DNA from: Candidatus Saccharibacteria bacterium UBA1103
GTDB lineage: Bacteria; Patescibacteriota; Saccharimonadia; Saccharimonadales; Saccharimonadaceae
Assembly: GCA_002313515.1 (NCBI GenBank)
Contig: DCBQ01000009.1
Coordinates: forward strand, 16,146 to 80,145
Direction of reading: 5' to 3'
Length of the DNA stretch: 64,000 nt
This document shows positions 24,827 to 33,743 of the stretch, in pieces (positions within the stretch are counted from its first letter, which is position 1; every line of letters starts with the position of its first letter). Both the position numbers and the translations under genes were made by a program. The notes under the pieces are model-generated. The model was given only the letters and a program-made list of their open reading frames with translations. It made no database searches and was not told the DNA's origin.

Positions 24827-25983
24827 TCCCACATGAAACCATAGATAACATTTGCGCAACAGTAAATCCACCTCAAAAATTAGAAACAACTGAATATCAA
24901 GCAGATGGAGAATTTCCCATTATAGACCAGAGTCAATCGGATGTGGCCGGCTACACCAACAATATAGCATCAACTCTTCCGCCGGATAACTACATTTTAT
25001 TTGGTGACCACACGTGTACATTGAAATTTATCAATAAAAGATTTGCTCAGGGCGCCGACGGCCTTAAAATTCTGAAATGCGCCAATGGCGTTGATCCTAA
25101 GTATATTTATTATGCCATGAAATCCCTTAATTTTAAGACCGAGAGATATAAGCGACACTGGTCTGAGTTTAAACAATTATCTGTACCTATTCCCAGTCTA
25201 GACACCCAGCACAAAATTGCCGGCATCCTATCGGCACTAGATGACAAAATTGAGTTGAATGACAAGATCAATCGGAAGCTAAATGAATTGGCTAGATTAA
25301 TTTATGATTATTGGTTTGTACAATTTGACTTCCCTGACGAGAACGGTCGCCCCTACCGCACCAGCGGCGGCAAGATGGTCTATAACGACCCCCTCAAGCA
25401 CGAAATACCCGAAGGGTGGGCAGTAAAACCCTTAGACAAGATTCTAGCCTTTAATCGTGGAACAGAACCGGGATCTAAAGCCTACTTAGACACCAAGAAG
25501 AATGACACCTGCATTAAATTTCACAGGGTTGGCGATATGTTGGGCGATTGCACAACCTGGATTGATAGTAATAAATTCAAACTATACAGAGTTAAGCCAG
25601 GCGACGTACTAGTGTCGTTCGATGCAACTATAGGGCGTATCGCAACCTGCGTAGACGGAGCCATATCTGGCGGAATTAGGCATATATACGACCCTGATAA
25701 AAACATATCCGACGCTTTTATATGGCAATTATTTCAGTCTCAAAAAATACAGGATCAGATGCTGCAGTTCGTAAGTGGTCGCGGGTCATCACTGGCACAC
25801 GCCGGTGGAGTCATTAAAGAACTTGCTATACCGTATAACATGGCGACTATTCAAAAGTATCAAAGTATCGTTAACCCGATGTATCAGCTATACATAAATA
25901 ATCAGCTTGAGTCCCGGCAGCTTGCCCAGCTCCGCGACTGGCTGCTGCCAATGTTAATGAACGGACAGGTAGTAGTTAATTAG
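24823..25983 (+). CDS. hsdS: type I restriction specificity subunit
   Basis: 386 residues. Two target-recognition domains: TRD1 about 1-125, then a conserved helical spacer (QHKIAGILSALDDKIELN, NRKLNELARLIYDYWFVQFD), TRD2 about 195-345 (from EIPEGWAVKPLDKILAF) and a second helical repeat (ESRQLAQLRDWLLPMLMNGQ). TRDs are AT-rich while the spacer (about 25330-25430) has the GC-richer style of hsdR, a sign of TRD exchange. Start overlaps the DUF3644 stop (ATGA). Determines the DNA target, which cannot be read from sequence. Confidence 0.93.
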   Translation: MIPHETIDNICATVNPPQKLETTEYQADGEFPIIDQSQSDVAGYTNNIASTLPPDNYILFGDHTCTLKFINKRFAQGADGLKILKCANGVDPKYIYYAMKSLNFKTERYKRHWSEFKQLSVPIPSLDTQHKIAGILSALDDKIELNDKINRKLNELARLIYDYWFVQFDFPDENGRPYRTSGGKMVYNDPLKHEIPEGWAVKPLDKILAFNRGTEPGSKAYLDTKKNDTCIKFHRVGDMLGDCTTWIDSNKFKLYRVKPGDVLVSFDATIGRIATCVDGAISGGIRHIYDPDKNISDAFIWQLFQSQKIQDQMLQFVSGRGSSLAHAGGVIKELAIPYNMATIQKYQSIVNPMYQLYINNQLESRQLAQLRDWLLPMLMNGQVVVN

Positions 25984-25995
25984 GAGAGGGTAATC

Positions 25996-26889
25996 ATGAG
26001 CACGCTATTAGTTTTAAATGTAAATAAAGATAAATACGCTGAGCTCTTCAGCAATGACAACGCCGCCAACGAGCAAATCAACGCCATAACCAACAAGCTT
26101 CGCAAGCTATCACTGCTTAAGTCACTCACGCACACGTCAGATAGCACTTACAAATACGATACTACGGTCGGCAGCATAACGATTTCTCGTACTGCTTCCG
26201 ACGACGAAGGTATACGCTTCCTGGTACGTGAGTATATTGACGGGTACTACACAAAATCCCTCATCTTTAAAGGCGCAGAAAGCTCTAAGAGATACATAAG
26301 GGATCACATGATCACACACAACAACCACCGTATATACAAACTATTCGTCGAAACCTCTAATGGTGAAATCTTGCCACTAGTTAATCTATTTGGGCTAATA
26401 AATAAAAATATAATTAGCTTTAAAAACGATATATCCAAATACATGAAGAACGACCACAAGGTTCTACACTATATGTTGGGCGGATCATTGATTCTAATGC
26501 TACTATTTAATCCATTGGTGAGCATTCTATCTGGGCTAATATGTCTAGCGTTAATACTATTTCAGAAGCACCTGTACAAAAAGTTCATATCCGACTACAG
26601 TGACAAATATATGATCAAGAAGTATCTATATACAAGGTTCAACAACTACTGGCATGGTATGTTAGGCGTGAGTATATTCTGGCTCGTACTAGATATTTTT
26701 ATAATATTCATAGCTATAATATTCATAGCTTCGTCTAATACAGTTGATCAGAGCGTAGGTACGCTAGTAAACACATCGACCCCTTCTGTCGTAGCATATC
26801 TACGGTTTGTCGTAGTAGCTATACTCATTGGCGTATGTATCGATAGAATAATCTCAATAAAGCAGCTGATCGACGATATTAAAGAATAA
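25996..26889 (+). CDS. hypothetical polytopic membrane protein, last gene of the hsd operon
   Basis: 297 residues; family not recognised. A soluble N-terminal half (~1-150), then about four membrane helices (roughly 157-175, 177-195, 220-248, 267-288). Strong GGAGAGG site 12 bases after the hsdS stop, so co-transcribed with the restriction system. AT-rich, like the DUF3644 gene. The position suggests an accessory membrane component of defence, but nothing in the sequence proves this. Confidence 0.7.
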   Translation: MSTLLVLNVNKDKYAELFSNDNAANEQINAITNKLRKLSLLKSLTHTSDSTYKYDTTVGSITISRTASDDEGIRFLVREYIDGYYTKSLIFKGAESSKRYIRDHMITHNNHRIYKLFVETSNGEILPLVNLFGLINKNIISFKNDISKYMKNDHKVLHYMLGGSLILMLLFNPLVSILSGLICLALILFQKHLYKKFISDYSDKYMIKKYLYTRFNNYWHGMLGVSIFWLVLDIFIIFIAIIFIASSNTVDQSVGTLVNTSTPSVVAYLRFVVVAILIGVCIDRIISIKQLIDDIKE

Positions 26890-26975
26890 TGCCAACGAGC
26901 AGCGCCTCATCATATGTGGCTCCGTATGGTTCCTCTTAGTAGCGATGAGGGGTTGTTTTGACAGTATCAACCAAT

Positions 26976-27034
26976 CGAACCCACCGTCACGACTACGCCG
27001 TGTCACCTCCCGCGGCGTATGGGAGGCATTGGTG
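26976..27034 (-). repeat. palindromic repeat, family B, reversed and eroded
   Basis: CCCACCGTCACGACTACGCC then CACCTCCC...GGGAGGCA, the reverse of the family B layout, between the hsd operon and the first toxin-antitoxin pair. Confidence 0.45.
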
Positions 27035-27039
27035 TCTAT

Positions 27040-27366
27040 TTACAGCCTGCCCCTTAGCAAGCTGGCTATATTACGGCGAGCATAGGTAACGGCAATAACT
27101 ACAACCTGCTTTTTACTAACGCTCACCTCGAATAGTACTGCGAAATTCTTTATTGTCACACAGCGAACGCTCAAACCCGTATTGCTATCCGCCGCTACAA
27201 CATTACCTCTTACAGTCGCATGCTCCAGCGAACACACAAGTTCCATTATTGCGTCAACTATATTATCGGCGGCACGCCAATTTGCTTTATCCTCAGATAT
27301 ATAACGATGTATCTCGTCTAGATCACTACAAACAACCGAGAGCATCTTCACCCTATAAACATCCAT
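27040..27366 (-). CDS. RelE/ParE-family toxin
   Basis: 108 residues. Starts MDVYRVKMLSVVCSDLDEI and ends with the VAVTYARRNIASLL beta-strand/arginine region typical of RelE/ParE toxins, which cleave ribosome-bound mRNA or inhibit gyrase. Lies two bases after the antitoxin stop. Which target it hits cannot be told from sequence. Confidence 0.75.
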   Translation of the reverse strand: MDVYRVKMLSVVCSDLDEIHRYISEDKANWRAADNIVDAIMELVCSLEHATVRGNVVAADSNTGLSVRCVTIKNFAVLFEVSVSKKQVVVIAVTYARRNIASLLRGRL

Positions 27367-27368
27367 AG

Positions 27369-27692
27369 CTAAGCGATCCTATTCTCGTCACGCTGCAGGA
27401 TGCTACGGTTTACCATTTTTTGAAACTCCTCTAGCGGTATGGCGTCTTCCATGTTTTTGGTCCGCTCTTCAACAAAGCTAGCAATCTGCTCGTCTGTCAT
27501 GTTCGATATGTCCACCACGCCGTGGCTGTGCGGCAAGGCTACCTCGCGCGGGATTTCCTTATCCCGCACAATTGACCGCAGGAACATGTTGATCGCCGTG
27601 GACATTGATATCCCCTGCTTATTCAGAATTTCAGTTGATGCTGCCTTAACCTCTGGTTCAACCCTTACGTTTAATGTTGCTGTACGTGCCAT
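27369..27692 (-). CDS. RelB/DinJ-family antitoxin
   Basis: 107 residues from ATG 27692 (GAAGGAG upstream). ARTATLNVRVEPEVKAAST and ILNKQGISMSTAINMFLRS form the ribbon-helix-helix DNA-binding domain of RelB/DinJ antitoxins; an acidic C-terminal half would wrap the toxin. First gene of the pair, as usual, and expected to repress its own promoter. Confidence 0.85.
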   Translation of the reverse strand: MARTATLNVRVEPEVKAASTEILNKQGISMSTAINMFLRSIVRDKEIPREVALPHSHGVVDISNMTDEQIASFVEERTKNMEDAIPLEEFQKMVNRSILQRDENRIA

Positions 27693-27865
27693 CTCTACTC
27701 CTTCTTTTATAACTACATAATAGCATAGATGTAACGCAGATTGCAGCACAATACAGTAAAATTCAATTAGCTACTCCCCAGCCAAAGCTTGCACTTACCA
27801 CCGTTTTGTAGTTTAATATGAATAAATAGAAGTTTTCTATTCGCCCTCACCCGGAAGGATGTTGT

Positions 27866-28306
27866 ATGAGTAATTTTGTTGTAAATAGCGATGGAGAGAT
27901 CGACGATATACGCTACTATGCGTTAACCGACCTAAAAGGCGTCATTAGAGTACGTGAAAGCTCCCATTCGAGAAATCGGACTATGCCGCTAAAGGTTTAC
28001 GGATTAGTTCTGCGCGACATGAACGGCCATCACGACCTGTATAACATTGTCAGTAATAAGTGGATCTCCGCTAGTCGACTGACGGAAGGCGTTAACGAAG
28101 ACGACGCCAAATCGGCCGAGACCGCCGAAACCATTATCAACGGCGGCGGTAGTCGTCAGCTGCTCGATCCCGATTGGATCAGCACCTGTATTTATGCCAT
28201 TACTAGAGCACCACTACGCGACCACGTCGCCACGGATATGGCGATTTTTCTACATATCACCAGTTGTCTAAAGCCCAAAGATGCCGGAATGTATAGCATA
28301 GCCTGA
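27866..28306 (+). CDS. hypothetical soluble protein
   Basis: 146 residues, no membrane segment, no recognised family. AAGGATG lies upstream of the ATG and a strong terminator follows, so it is a one-gene unit. It shares this organisation with other orphan genes in the accessory region. Confidence 0.6.
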   Translation: MSNFVVNSDGEIDDIRYYALTDLKGVIRVRESSHSRNRTMPLKVYGLVLRDMNGHHDLYNIVSNKWISASRLTEGVNEDDAKSAETAETIINGGGSRQLLDPDWISTCIYAITRAPLRDHVATDMAIFLHITSCLKPKDAGMYSIA

Positions 28307-28331
28307 CGCCATTACTATCAAGTACATTAAT

Positions 28332-28362
28332 AGCCCCAGCTGCATCAGCCGGGGCTTTACTC
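28332..28362 (+). terminator. terminator between the 146-residue gene and rnhA
   Basis: AGCCCCAGCTG/CAGCCGGGGCT stem followed by TTTACTCTTTC; may serve both convergent genes. Confidence 0.8.
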
Positions 28363-28382
28363 TTTCTCGCAATAGCAGGCAT

Positions 28383-28862
28383 CTAGCGACTAAAGTCTTT
28401 CACCTGCTCCGCCGGGACGACGCCGTGTACTGCCGCACTGCGGGCCTTGTTCGCCCATTCATCCGCCATCTCATTTAGCTCGGTACCCACATGGCCGCGC
28501 GTCCAAACTAGCTTCGCCTGTGACTGCTGATACAGCTCAAACAGCGGCACAACTATATCTAAATTCTTAATCGGGCCAGTTTTCTTCTTCCAGCCATTGC
28601 GCTGCCAGCTTGGCGCCCACTTGGTCAGCACGTTAATCCAGAACTCACTATCCGTCGTAATCTGACACGGCTCGCCCGCTGCATCCTGCATCGCTGCCAT
28701 CAGAGCATAAGCCTCCATACGAATATTAGTGGTTTTTCTATTTGACACATCAGAATCTGCCGGCTCACTACCCACCAAATACGGCCGACCCTCGCGAATC
28801 ACAGCAAAACCACCCGGCCCCGGGTTTGGACTAGCACTACCATCGGTAAAATACGAAATCAT
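28383..28862 (-). CDS. rnhA: ribonuclease HI
   Basis: 159 residues from ATG 28862. Degrades RNA in RNA-DNA hybrids. The DEDD catalytic set is visible: FTDGSASPNPGPGG, RMEAYALMAAM, TTDSEFWIN and GTELNEMADEWA. The start was moved from an upstream Met because TATAAT ends 6 bases before this ATG (leaderless pattern) and the family normally begins here. Confidence 0.92.
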   Translation of the reverse strand: MISYFTDGSASPNPGPGGFAVIREGRPYLVGSEPADSDVSNRKTTNIRMEAYALMAAMQDAAGEPCQITTDSEFWINVLTKWAPSWQRNGWKKKTGPIKNLDIVVPLFELYQQSQAKLVWTRGHVGTELNEMADEWANKARSAAVHGVVPAEQVKDFSR

Positions 28863-28868
28863 GCCACT

Positions 28869-28874
28869 ATTATA
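28869..28874 (-). promoter_or_regulatory. -10 box of rnhA
   Basis: TATAAT, 6 bases before the ATG; leaderless type. Confidence 0.65.
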
Positions 28875-28956
28875 GCACCCCAAGCGCTTATGCTAGACAC
28901 TACCTCTCCACCCTGTCATAATATAGTTAATTATCCGACCGACCAAAGGAGCCGTC

Positions 28957-29730
28957 ATGGGTAACGTACTTAAGGGGATTAATAACGTCATCGACGTGAC
29001 CAGTAAATTGGCCACCATTGGTGTCGCAGCGGCAATTGCCAAGCCATACATTGTACCAACCGTGTCCGAATGGGTAGCACATGGCAAATACAAGTTGGCC
29101 TACAGAGCTCACCAAGAGTATGCCGTACCGTGCGAAGCACTACTTACCAAATTAAGCGCCAAGTTGTCAACCAAGGATGCGGACTTCAATAAAACCAACC
29201 AAGAGGTCCAGTCCTACATCGATAAGTCTAATCGAGATGATAAAGAATACTCTAACACACTCTACCAGTATCTGCATATTACGTCACAATTGCTACTCGA
29301 CGTAGACGCCATTGCTGACGACATTGTACTGTGCAGACAATTCTACGCCTCCAATGGCGATAATGATCAGCTCAGCTGGCCCAGTCGCTTTCTGTCCAAG
29401 ATCTACGCCGATACAGCATCCGGATTAATCCAAGAATCTGGCAATCCGTTATTGGTAAAGACAGAAAATATGGTTGTCCATCTGTCCAACGTGTATTCTG
29501 AATCGCTACCCGACGATAACGACGAACGCACTGCGAAGCAGAATCACATGGCTAGTCAGCTCAATGCTAAGCTAGCTATCCAGCCCAACAACAACCTAAA
29601 GGCTATCTTGCAATACGCCAAGCGTTATGCAAGTATTCAAAATAAAGCCGACCTAGATAAGCTGAACATAACCATCGAAGACGAATACTGTCCGCCACGC
29701 ATGACCATAAACGACATCCCCCTTCCCTAA
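28957..29730 (+). CDS. hypothetical protein with hydrophobic N-terminal helix
   Basis: 257 residues. A mildly hydrophobic segment (about 16-36, AlaIle-rich) then a mostly helical domain. No recognised family. AAAGGAG Shine-Dalgarno 5 bases before the ATG. Followed by a GC-rich imperfect hairpin and TTTCTT near 29737-29770. The function is unknown. Confidence 0.65.
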   Translation: MGNVLKGINNVIDVTSKLATIGVAAAIAKPYIVPTVSEWVAHGKYKLAYRAHQEYAVPCEALLTKLSAKLSTKDADFNKTNQEVQSYIDKSNRDDKEYSNTLYQYLHITSQLLLDVDAIADDIVLCRQFYASNGDNDQLSWPSRFLSKIYADTASGLIQESGNPLLVKTENMVVHLSNVYSESLPDDNDERTAKQNHMASQLNAKLAIQPNNNLKAILQYAKRYASIQNKADLDKLNITIEDEYCPPRMTINDIPLP

Positions 29731-29781
29731 CCATTACCTCTCGTCACCATTCGCGGCGAGGGGCTTTCTTAAATTAGATGC

Positions 29782-29787
29782 TATAAT
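29782..29787 (+). promoter_or_regulatory. -10 box of fmt
   Basis: TATAAT, 6 bases before the ATG; leaderless type. Confidence 0.7.
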
Positions 29788-29793
29788 AACAAT

Positions 29794-30681
29794 ATGATCA
29801 AAGTTGTCTTTTTCGGCACCGAGGACATCTCGGTACCCTCGCTGCAAGCCCTGATTGATAGCCCGAAATATTCGGTGGTCGCCGCCGTCGCCAAGCCCGA
29901 TAGCCCCCGCGGTCGCGGACATAAAATGGACAGCCCCGCCGTCGCGAAGGTGGCGCGCGCCAACAACATTAAGCTATTCCAGCCCGTCAAGTTGAAGGAC
30001 ATCGTGGACGACCTCACCGCCCTGCACGCCGATGTCGGCGCCCTGGTTAGCTACGGCAAGATGATTCCCGATGCTATCATTAATCTATTCCCGCACGGCA
30101 TCGTCAACTTTCATCCTTCAATGCTACCGGTTTACCGCGGCCCTTCGCCGATCGAAACCAGCTTGCTTAACGGCGACTCCTTTACCGGCCTAACCTTAAT
30201 GTCGGTGCAAAAAGAAATGGATGCTGGGCCCATTTATTATCAGGAACGGGTCGAGCTAACCGGAGACGAGACCGCTAGCGAATTGTACAACCGCTTCGGT
30301 AAGCGTGGCGGCGAGTTATTCGTTGACAAGCTCGACCAGATTGTCGAGGGTAAGATCAAGGGACTAGCCCAAGACGATGACCTAGCCGTTTACTGTCACA
30401 TGATTAAAAAGGAGGATGGCGAGCTGGATCCCAGCGTCATGACCGCCCGTGATTGTTACAACCGCTTGCGCGCCTTTAATATCTGGCCGCGCTGTCGCAT
30501 GAATTTCGCCGGCCAGCACGTAATTGTGGTTAAGGCCAAGGTTTTAGATGACTACAGCGGTGACGCTTGGCCCGATGTCGTTCCCTGCTACCGTGACACC
30601 GCCCTGCAGATCCAAACCGTCATCAGCCCCAAGTCCGGCAAGCAAATGTCCGCCAGCGACTTTTTGCGTGGGGTAAAATAA
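29794..30681 (+). CDS. fmt: methionyl-tRNA formyltransferase
   Basis: 295 residues. Formylates initiator Met-tRNA using 10-formyl-THF. Seen: VVFFGTEDISVPSLQALI, FHPSMLPVYRGPSPIE (variant of the HPSLLPxyRG motif with catalytic His) and MDAGPIYYQERVEL; a reduced C-terminal OB-like domain follows residue ~205. No Shine-Dalgarno; a -10 box abuts the start. def is not in this window. Confidence 0.92.
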   Translation: MIKVVFFGTEDISVPSLQALIDSPKYSVVAAVAKPDSPRGRGHKMDSPAVAKVARANNIKLFQPVKLKDIVDDLTALHADVGALVSYGKMIPDAIINLFPHGIVNFHPSMLPVYRGPSPIETSLLNGDSFTGLTLMSVQKEMDAGPIYYQERVELTGDETASELYNRFGKRGGELFVDKLDQIVEGKIKGLAQDDDLAVYCHMIKKEDGELDPSVMTARDCYNRLRAFNIWPRCRMNFAGQHVIVVKAKVLDDYSGDAWPDVVPCYRDTALQIQTVISPKSGKQMSASDFLRGVK

Positions 30682-30779
30682 AATGCGAAACACTATGAAC
30701 AGCTTTAGTCTCAAAATGTTTCACATTACTCGGCCAAGTCACCTAGCTTAGGTTAAAGCCAGCATTAGCTTAAGCGCTA

Positions 30780-31532
30780 TTATATCGAATACACTGGCTT
30801 CTTGCCGCCTTTGTTACCGCCATCATCCTTATCACCACCGTCGCCACTTGAACGATTGTCGTTAGCGGCGTGTTTATTTGATTTATATTTAGCGGCCTGC
30901 TCGGCTCGCTCTTCTAGTCGCAGCTCCTTTTTAGCAATCTGATTAGATTTATTTGCCAAGCGATCCGCCAGCGAACGTAACGATACATCGCCCACAAATT
31001 CATATTGACTACGGATAACTCGCCGTAAGTTCAACGAAGGCAAGCTACCTTGCCCATACACTTGCTCAAGTGGACGTAGCTTATTAATAATTAGACCATC
31101 AAAAGTAGCTAGAGACTCTAGCTCTCTGTTGAGATCCATCATTTCTTCAGTATCGTCAGGTACTTTGCTGTAATCTACTTGTTCTAACTCACCTAGATCC
31201 ACAAACCTCAAATCCGCTAGATACAGACGACCTTGCTCCAGCGTAGAATCAACCGCCATAATACCTACATGATTGCGTATACTACACGGACGAGTTTCAT
31301 CTAGCTCAACCACAGAATATTTATAAGCACATAATTCACCGGTCTCACGCGTAAAAATTCTAGAGTCCGGGCCTTCTCTCCAATCAAAATCATCGTGACT
31401 GCCACTCATCAGATCTACCCAGAATGGCATTTCGGTTGGCATAGTTCCGATGGTTGTTTCTATTAGCTCGCGCGGCACAATAGCCCTAGTCGACTCGTTC
31501 GACTGAGGCGTATAGTTACTGTTCTTGTTCAT
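30780..31532 (-). CDS. hypothetical protein with Gly/Asp/Lys-rich tail
   Basis: 250 residues, soluble, no recognised family. A C-terminal coiled-coil/charged region (~195-220) then a low-complexity tail rich in Gly, Asp, Asn and Lys. TATAAT 6 bases before the ATG and no Shine-Dalgarno suggest a leaderless mRNA. Confidence 0.6.
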   Translation of the reverse strand: MNKNSNYTPQSNESTRAIVPRELIETTIGTMPTEMPFWVDLMSGSHDDFDWREGPDSRIFTRETGELCAYKYSVVELDETRPCSIRNHVGIMAVDSTLEQGRLYLADLRFVDLGELEQVDYSKVPDDTEEMMDLNRELESLATFDGLIINKLRPLEQVYGQGSLPSLNLRRVIRSQYEFVGDVSLRSLADRLANKSNQIAKKELRLEERAEQAAKYKSNKHAANDNRSSGDGGDKDDGGNKGGKKPVYSI

Positions 31533-31538
31533 ATCTAG

Positions 31539-31544
31539 ATTATA
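31539..31544 (-). promoter_or_regulatory. -10 box of the 250-residue gene
   Basis: TATAAT, 6 bases before the ATG. Confidence 0.6.
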
Positions 31545-31586
31545 CGTTTGTATCTAAAACAACACAAACTTAAGCATTCTATATCT

Positions 31587-32039
31587 TTAGTTGCCTAGCG
31601 CCTGAATCTTATCTACCAAGCTGTTTAATGAGTCCTTCGCAGAGCTATAGGCCTCAGCCGAGTCGAAGGATTTAACTTTGTCAGCCGCCTTGTCGATAGT
31701 ACTATTAAAGTCGTCTTTCATTTCCTGCGGAATCTTATCGGATAGATTATTGATGGCGTTTTGCGCCTTCTCTTTGGCGGTCTCGTAGGCAGCTTTAGCT
31801 TTTTCCTTGGCATTGTCATAGACCTCAGCTGCTTTATTGGCCTTCTTAACATCCTCTAACCGTTGATTCAAGTCCTTCACCTGTTTCTTATACGAGTTAA
31901 TCTCCGCTTGATACGTACTGCGCTCCTGAAAATATAGCACCGCGAATACCACCGCTAACACCGTCATGACAGCGGCAATAATCTGCGCCCAAGCAATGTT
32001 GCTGCCGCCCGACTTCTCTCGAATAATCTCCTTGCTCAT
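31587..32039 (-). CDS. hypothetical single-pass protein with coiled coil
   Basis: 150 residues from ATG 32039. One membrane helix (~15-37), then a long amphipathic, Ala/Lys/Glu-rich coiled coil (KKANKAAEVYDNAKEKAKAA-like repeats at 11-residue spacing) resembling YtxH or apolipoprotein-type envelope proteins. The leaderless start (TATAAT 6 bases away) was preferred over a Met six codons upstream that lies within the promoter. Confidence 0.65.
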   Translation of the reverse strand: MSKEIIREKSGGSNIAWAQIIAAVMTVLAVVFAVLYFQERSTYQAEINSYKKQVKDLNQRLEDVKKANKAAEVYDNAKEKAKAAYETAKEKAQNAINNLSDKIPQEMKDDFNSTIDKAADKVKSFDSAEAYSSAKDSLNSLVDKIQALGN

Positions 32040-32045
32040 GTCTAT

Positions 32046-32051
32046 ATTATA
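32046..32051 (-). promoter_or_regulatory. -10 box of the coiled-coil protein gene
   Basis: TATAAT, 6 bases before ATG 32039. Confidence 0.65.
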
Positions 32052-32060
32052 AGGCAAAAT

Positions 32061-32208
32061 ACCTCCCCTTCACAGAGGGAGGTGAGTCGCCATAGGCGAG
32101 TCGGTAGGTTCGATTAGCAATAGTTAAAATCCGCCCCCTCCGTTTGCCTTGGAGAGGGCGTTAAATTTATAAAAGTAATCCCCACCGTTACATAGGTGGG
32201 GTGAATAT
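32061..32208. repeat. cluster of GC-rich hairpins, family B related
   Basis: CCTCCCCTTcacAGAGGGAGGTG with tail (32061-32113), then CGCCCCCTCC...GGAGAGGGCG (~32132-32160) and CCCCACC...GGTGGGG (~32189-32207). Three palindromes in 150 bases; no gene between 32040 and 32261. Confidence 0.6.
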
Positions 32209-32261
32209 TTTACTACATCGCGCGGTTGCTCGACTTAGTCGGCATATTCAGCCGTAGGTGC

Positions 32262-32711
32262 TCAGACAATCTTGTTCTGCAGCTTCTGGCGCAGGTCTTC
32301 CATATTCGAACGACAGACCTCGCCACTGCGAGTATCCGGATTGTAGGAGATAGGCAACGAGTAGCCCTTCACATCGTAGTGCTTAGACTTGCCCAGTTCC
32401 TTAACGTCAAGCGACGCCACGGACAAGGTGACAACCCAAATCCCTTGCGATTCAATGCTACCTCGCAGGTCATGTTTGATCGCATCGACAGCGCCTCGGA
32501 CCTCCACGTTACGTGGAATCGGAAGCGAGGTTCCAATTGAACCATCCGTTTGACCAACACAACCAGCCTCGATCTTAAAGATCACCTTATGGCCCTCGCG
32601 AAGGTGATAGTTGGCGTTATCCGCATAGTAGAACGACTCCAGGATATCCGTCCTACCGGGGCCACGAAAAACCCGGAATGAGTCAAAATTGCCATGTGCT
32701 GTGGTAGCCAT
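32262..32711 (-). CDS. hypothetical soluble protein
   Basis: 149 residues, no membrane segment and no recognised family; beta-rich by appearance (alternating hydrophobics such as GIWVVTLSVASLDV). GAAAGGATGG upstream of the ATG. Single gene. The function is unknown. Confidence 0.6.
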   Translation of the reverse strand: MATTAHGNFDSFRVFRGPGRTDILESFYYADNANYHLREGHKVIFKIEAGCVGQTDGSIGTSLPIPRNVEVRGAVDAIKHDLRGSIESQGIWVVTLSVASLDVKELGKSKHYDVKGYSLPISYNPDTRSGEVCRSNMEDLRQKLQNKIV

Positions 32712-32838
32712 ACGACCACCATCCTTTCGGATAATCGTTAGTCAAAGGCCCGACTAACTAGGCGTCCGACAGATAAAATCCGTCGCCATTCATCTATACC
32801 GATAAACATTATTATAATATAATAAGCTTGATTATTTG

Positions 32839-33015
32839 TCAATTGTGATACAGCTCGGTAACATCACCGTTTTTATCGAGAATCCCTGCCGCCTGCAAAT
32901 CCTCCAAGGCCATCGCCTTAGCGGCCGCAGGATCAGTTTCCTTAAGACGCTCGAAGCTCTCACGTCGACGCTTGCTTTTGTCCAGCATTTTCTTCAGCAG
33001 CTCTATAGACACCAT
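32839..33015 (-). CDS. 58-residue small charged protein
   Basis: From ATG 33015, preceded by an excellent GAGGAGG ribosome site; upstream in-frame residues are ignored for that reason. Product is helical and charged (KSKRRRESFERLKETDP, then AAGILDKNGDVTELYHN). It follows a RelE/ParE toxin-antitoxin pair on the same strand by about 110 bases. No family recognised. Confidence 0.55.
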   Translation of the reverse strand: MVSIELLKKMLDKSKRRRESFERLKETDPAAAKAMALEDLQAAGILDKNGDVTELYHN

Positions 33016-33123
33016 AGCATCCTCCTCAGGTTCGATCAGACAGCTTTTGCCACCTGTATTATACTTATAATACAAGGATTTAATGGCGACAATAAGAATA
33101 ATCACTATCTGGGCACATTTTCA

Positions 33124-33447
33124 TCACTTTTTGCGATAGTTGTCCGACGCCCTAGAACTTCTACCGTCGAATATATACCGCACATAGACCATTCTTCTAC
33201 GATAGTCAACTTCGTATAAGACCAGGGTGTATTCGTGGACTACTAGCAAACGCAATTTCTTCGACGACTTGTATCGTGTGTACAGCGGATGAATATCTGG
33301 AAAAGTCCGCAAACTTTGAATAGCCGACAATATTTGACCGCGGTATTTTCGGGTAATATCTATAGAAAAAGTATTAACTAAATAGTTAAGTATGTTATCC
33401 AGTCCAGGCAGCGCCGAGTCCAAGATAACTACTTTGTATACATCCAT
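33124..33447 (-). CDS. RelE/ParE-family toxin
   Basis: 107 residues. MDVYKVVILDSALPGLDNIL at the start, a central LRTFPDIHPLYTRYKSS and a C-terminal LLVVHEYTLVLYEVD...VYVRYIFDGRSS, the strand and Arg/Tyr pattern of ParE/RelE toxins. Its ATG overlaps the antitoxin TAA by one base, so it is translationally coupled. Confidence 0.8.
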   Translation of the reverse strand: MDVYKVVILDSALPGLDNILNYLVNTFSIDITRKYRGQILSAIQSLRTFPDIHPLYTRYKSSKKLRLLVVHEYTLVLYEVDYRRRMVYVRYIFDGRSSRASDNYRKK

Positions 33448-33743
33448 TACAAACCGTATTTTTTATCTAGCTCAGAGAGCACCTCTTCGGCTGAAGCGCA
33501 ATCGCCACTTGCAATATCCTTATCGCCATCCGATATTAGCTGATCAAATTGGCTCTGGCTCAGGCCCAAGTCAGGTTGCTGAACCACCTCAACTTCAAAC
33601 GGCACACGCTTGCGCTGTACTAGCTGGCTATACGCCATGCTAATGAAACTCGACGGCGACAGTCCAAGCGTCTCGAGCAGTGAGTTCCCCGCCGTCTTCA
33701 GATCGTGATTGATGCGCAACGTCAAAGTGTCGGATTTTGCCAT
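33447..33743 (-). CDS. RelB/DinJ-family antitoxin
   Basis: 98 residues. SDTLTLRINHDLKTAGNSLL with TLGLSPSSFISMAYSQLV is a ribbon-helix-helix module, followed by an acidic tail. GGAGATT ribosome site before the ATG. Only distantly similar to the other antitoxin in this window, so the two pairs are not a recent duplication. Confidence 0.8.
   Translation of the reverse strand: MAKSDTLTLRINHDLKTAGNSLLETLGLSPSSFISMAYSQLVQRKRVPFEVEVVQQPDLGLSQSQFDQLISDGDKDIASGDCASAEEVLSELDKKYGL

Noticed and set aside
27040..33743. The two toxin-antitoxin pairs as a recent tandem duplication
   Set aside because: Antitoxins differ in length and sequence and the toxins share only the family pattern.
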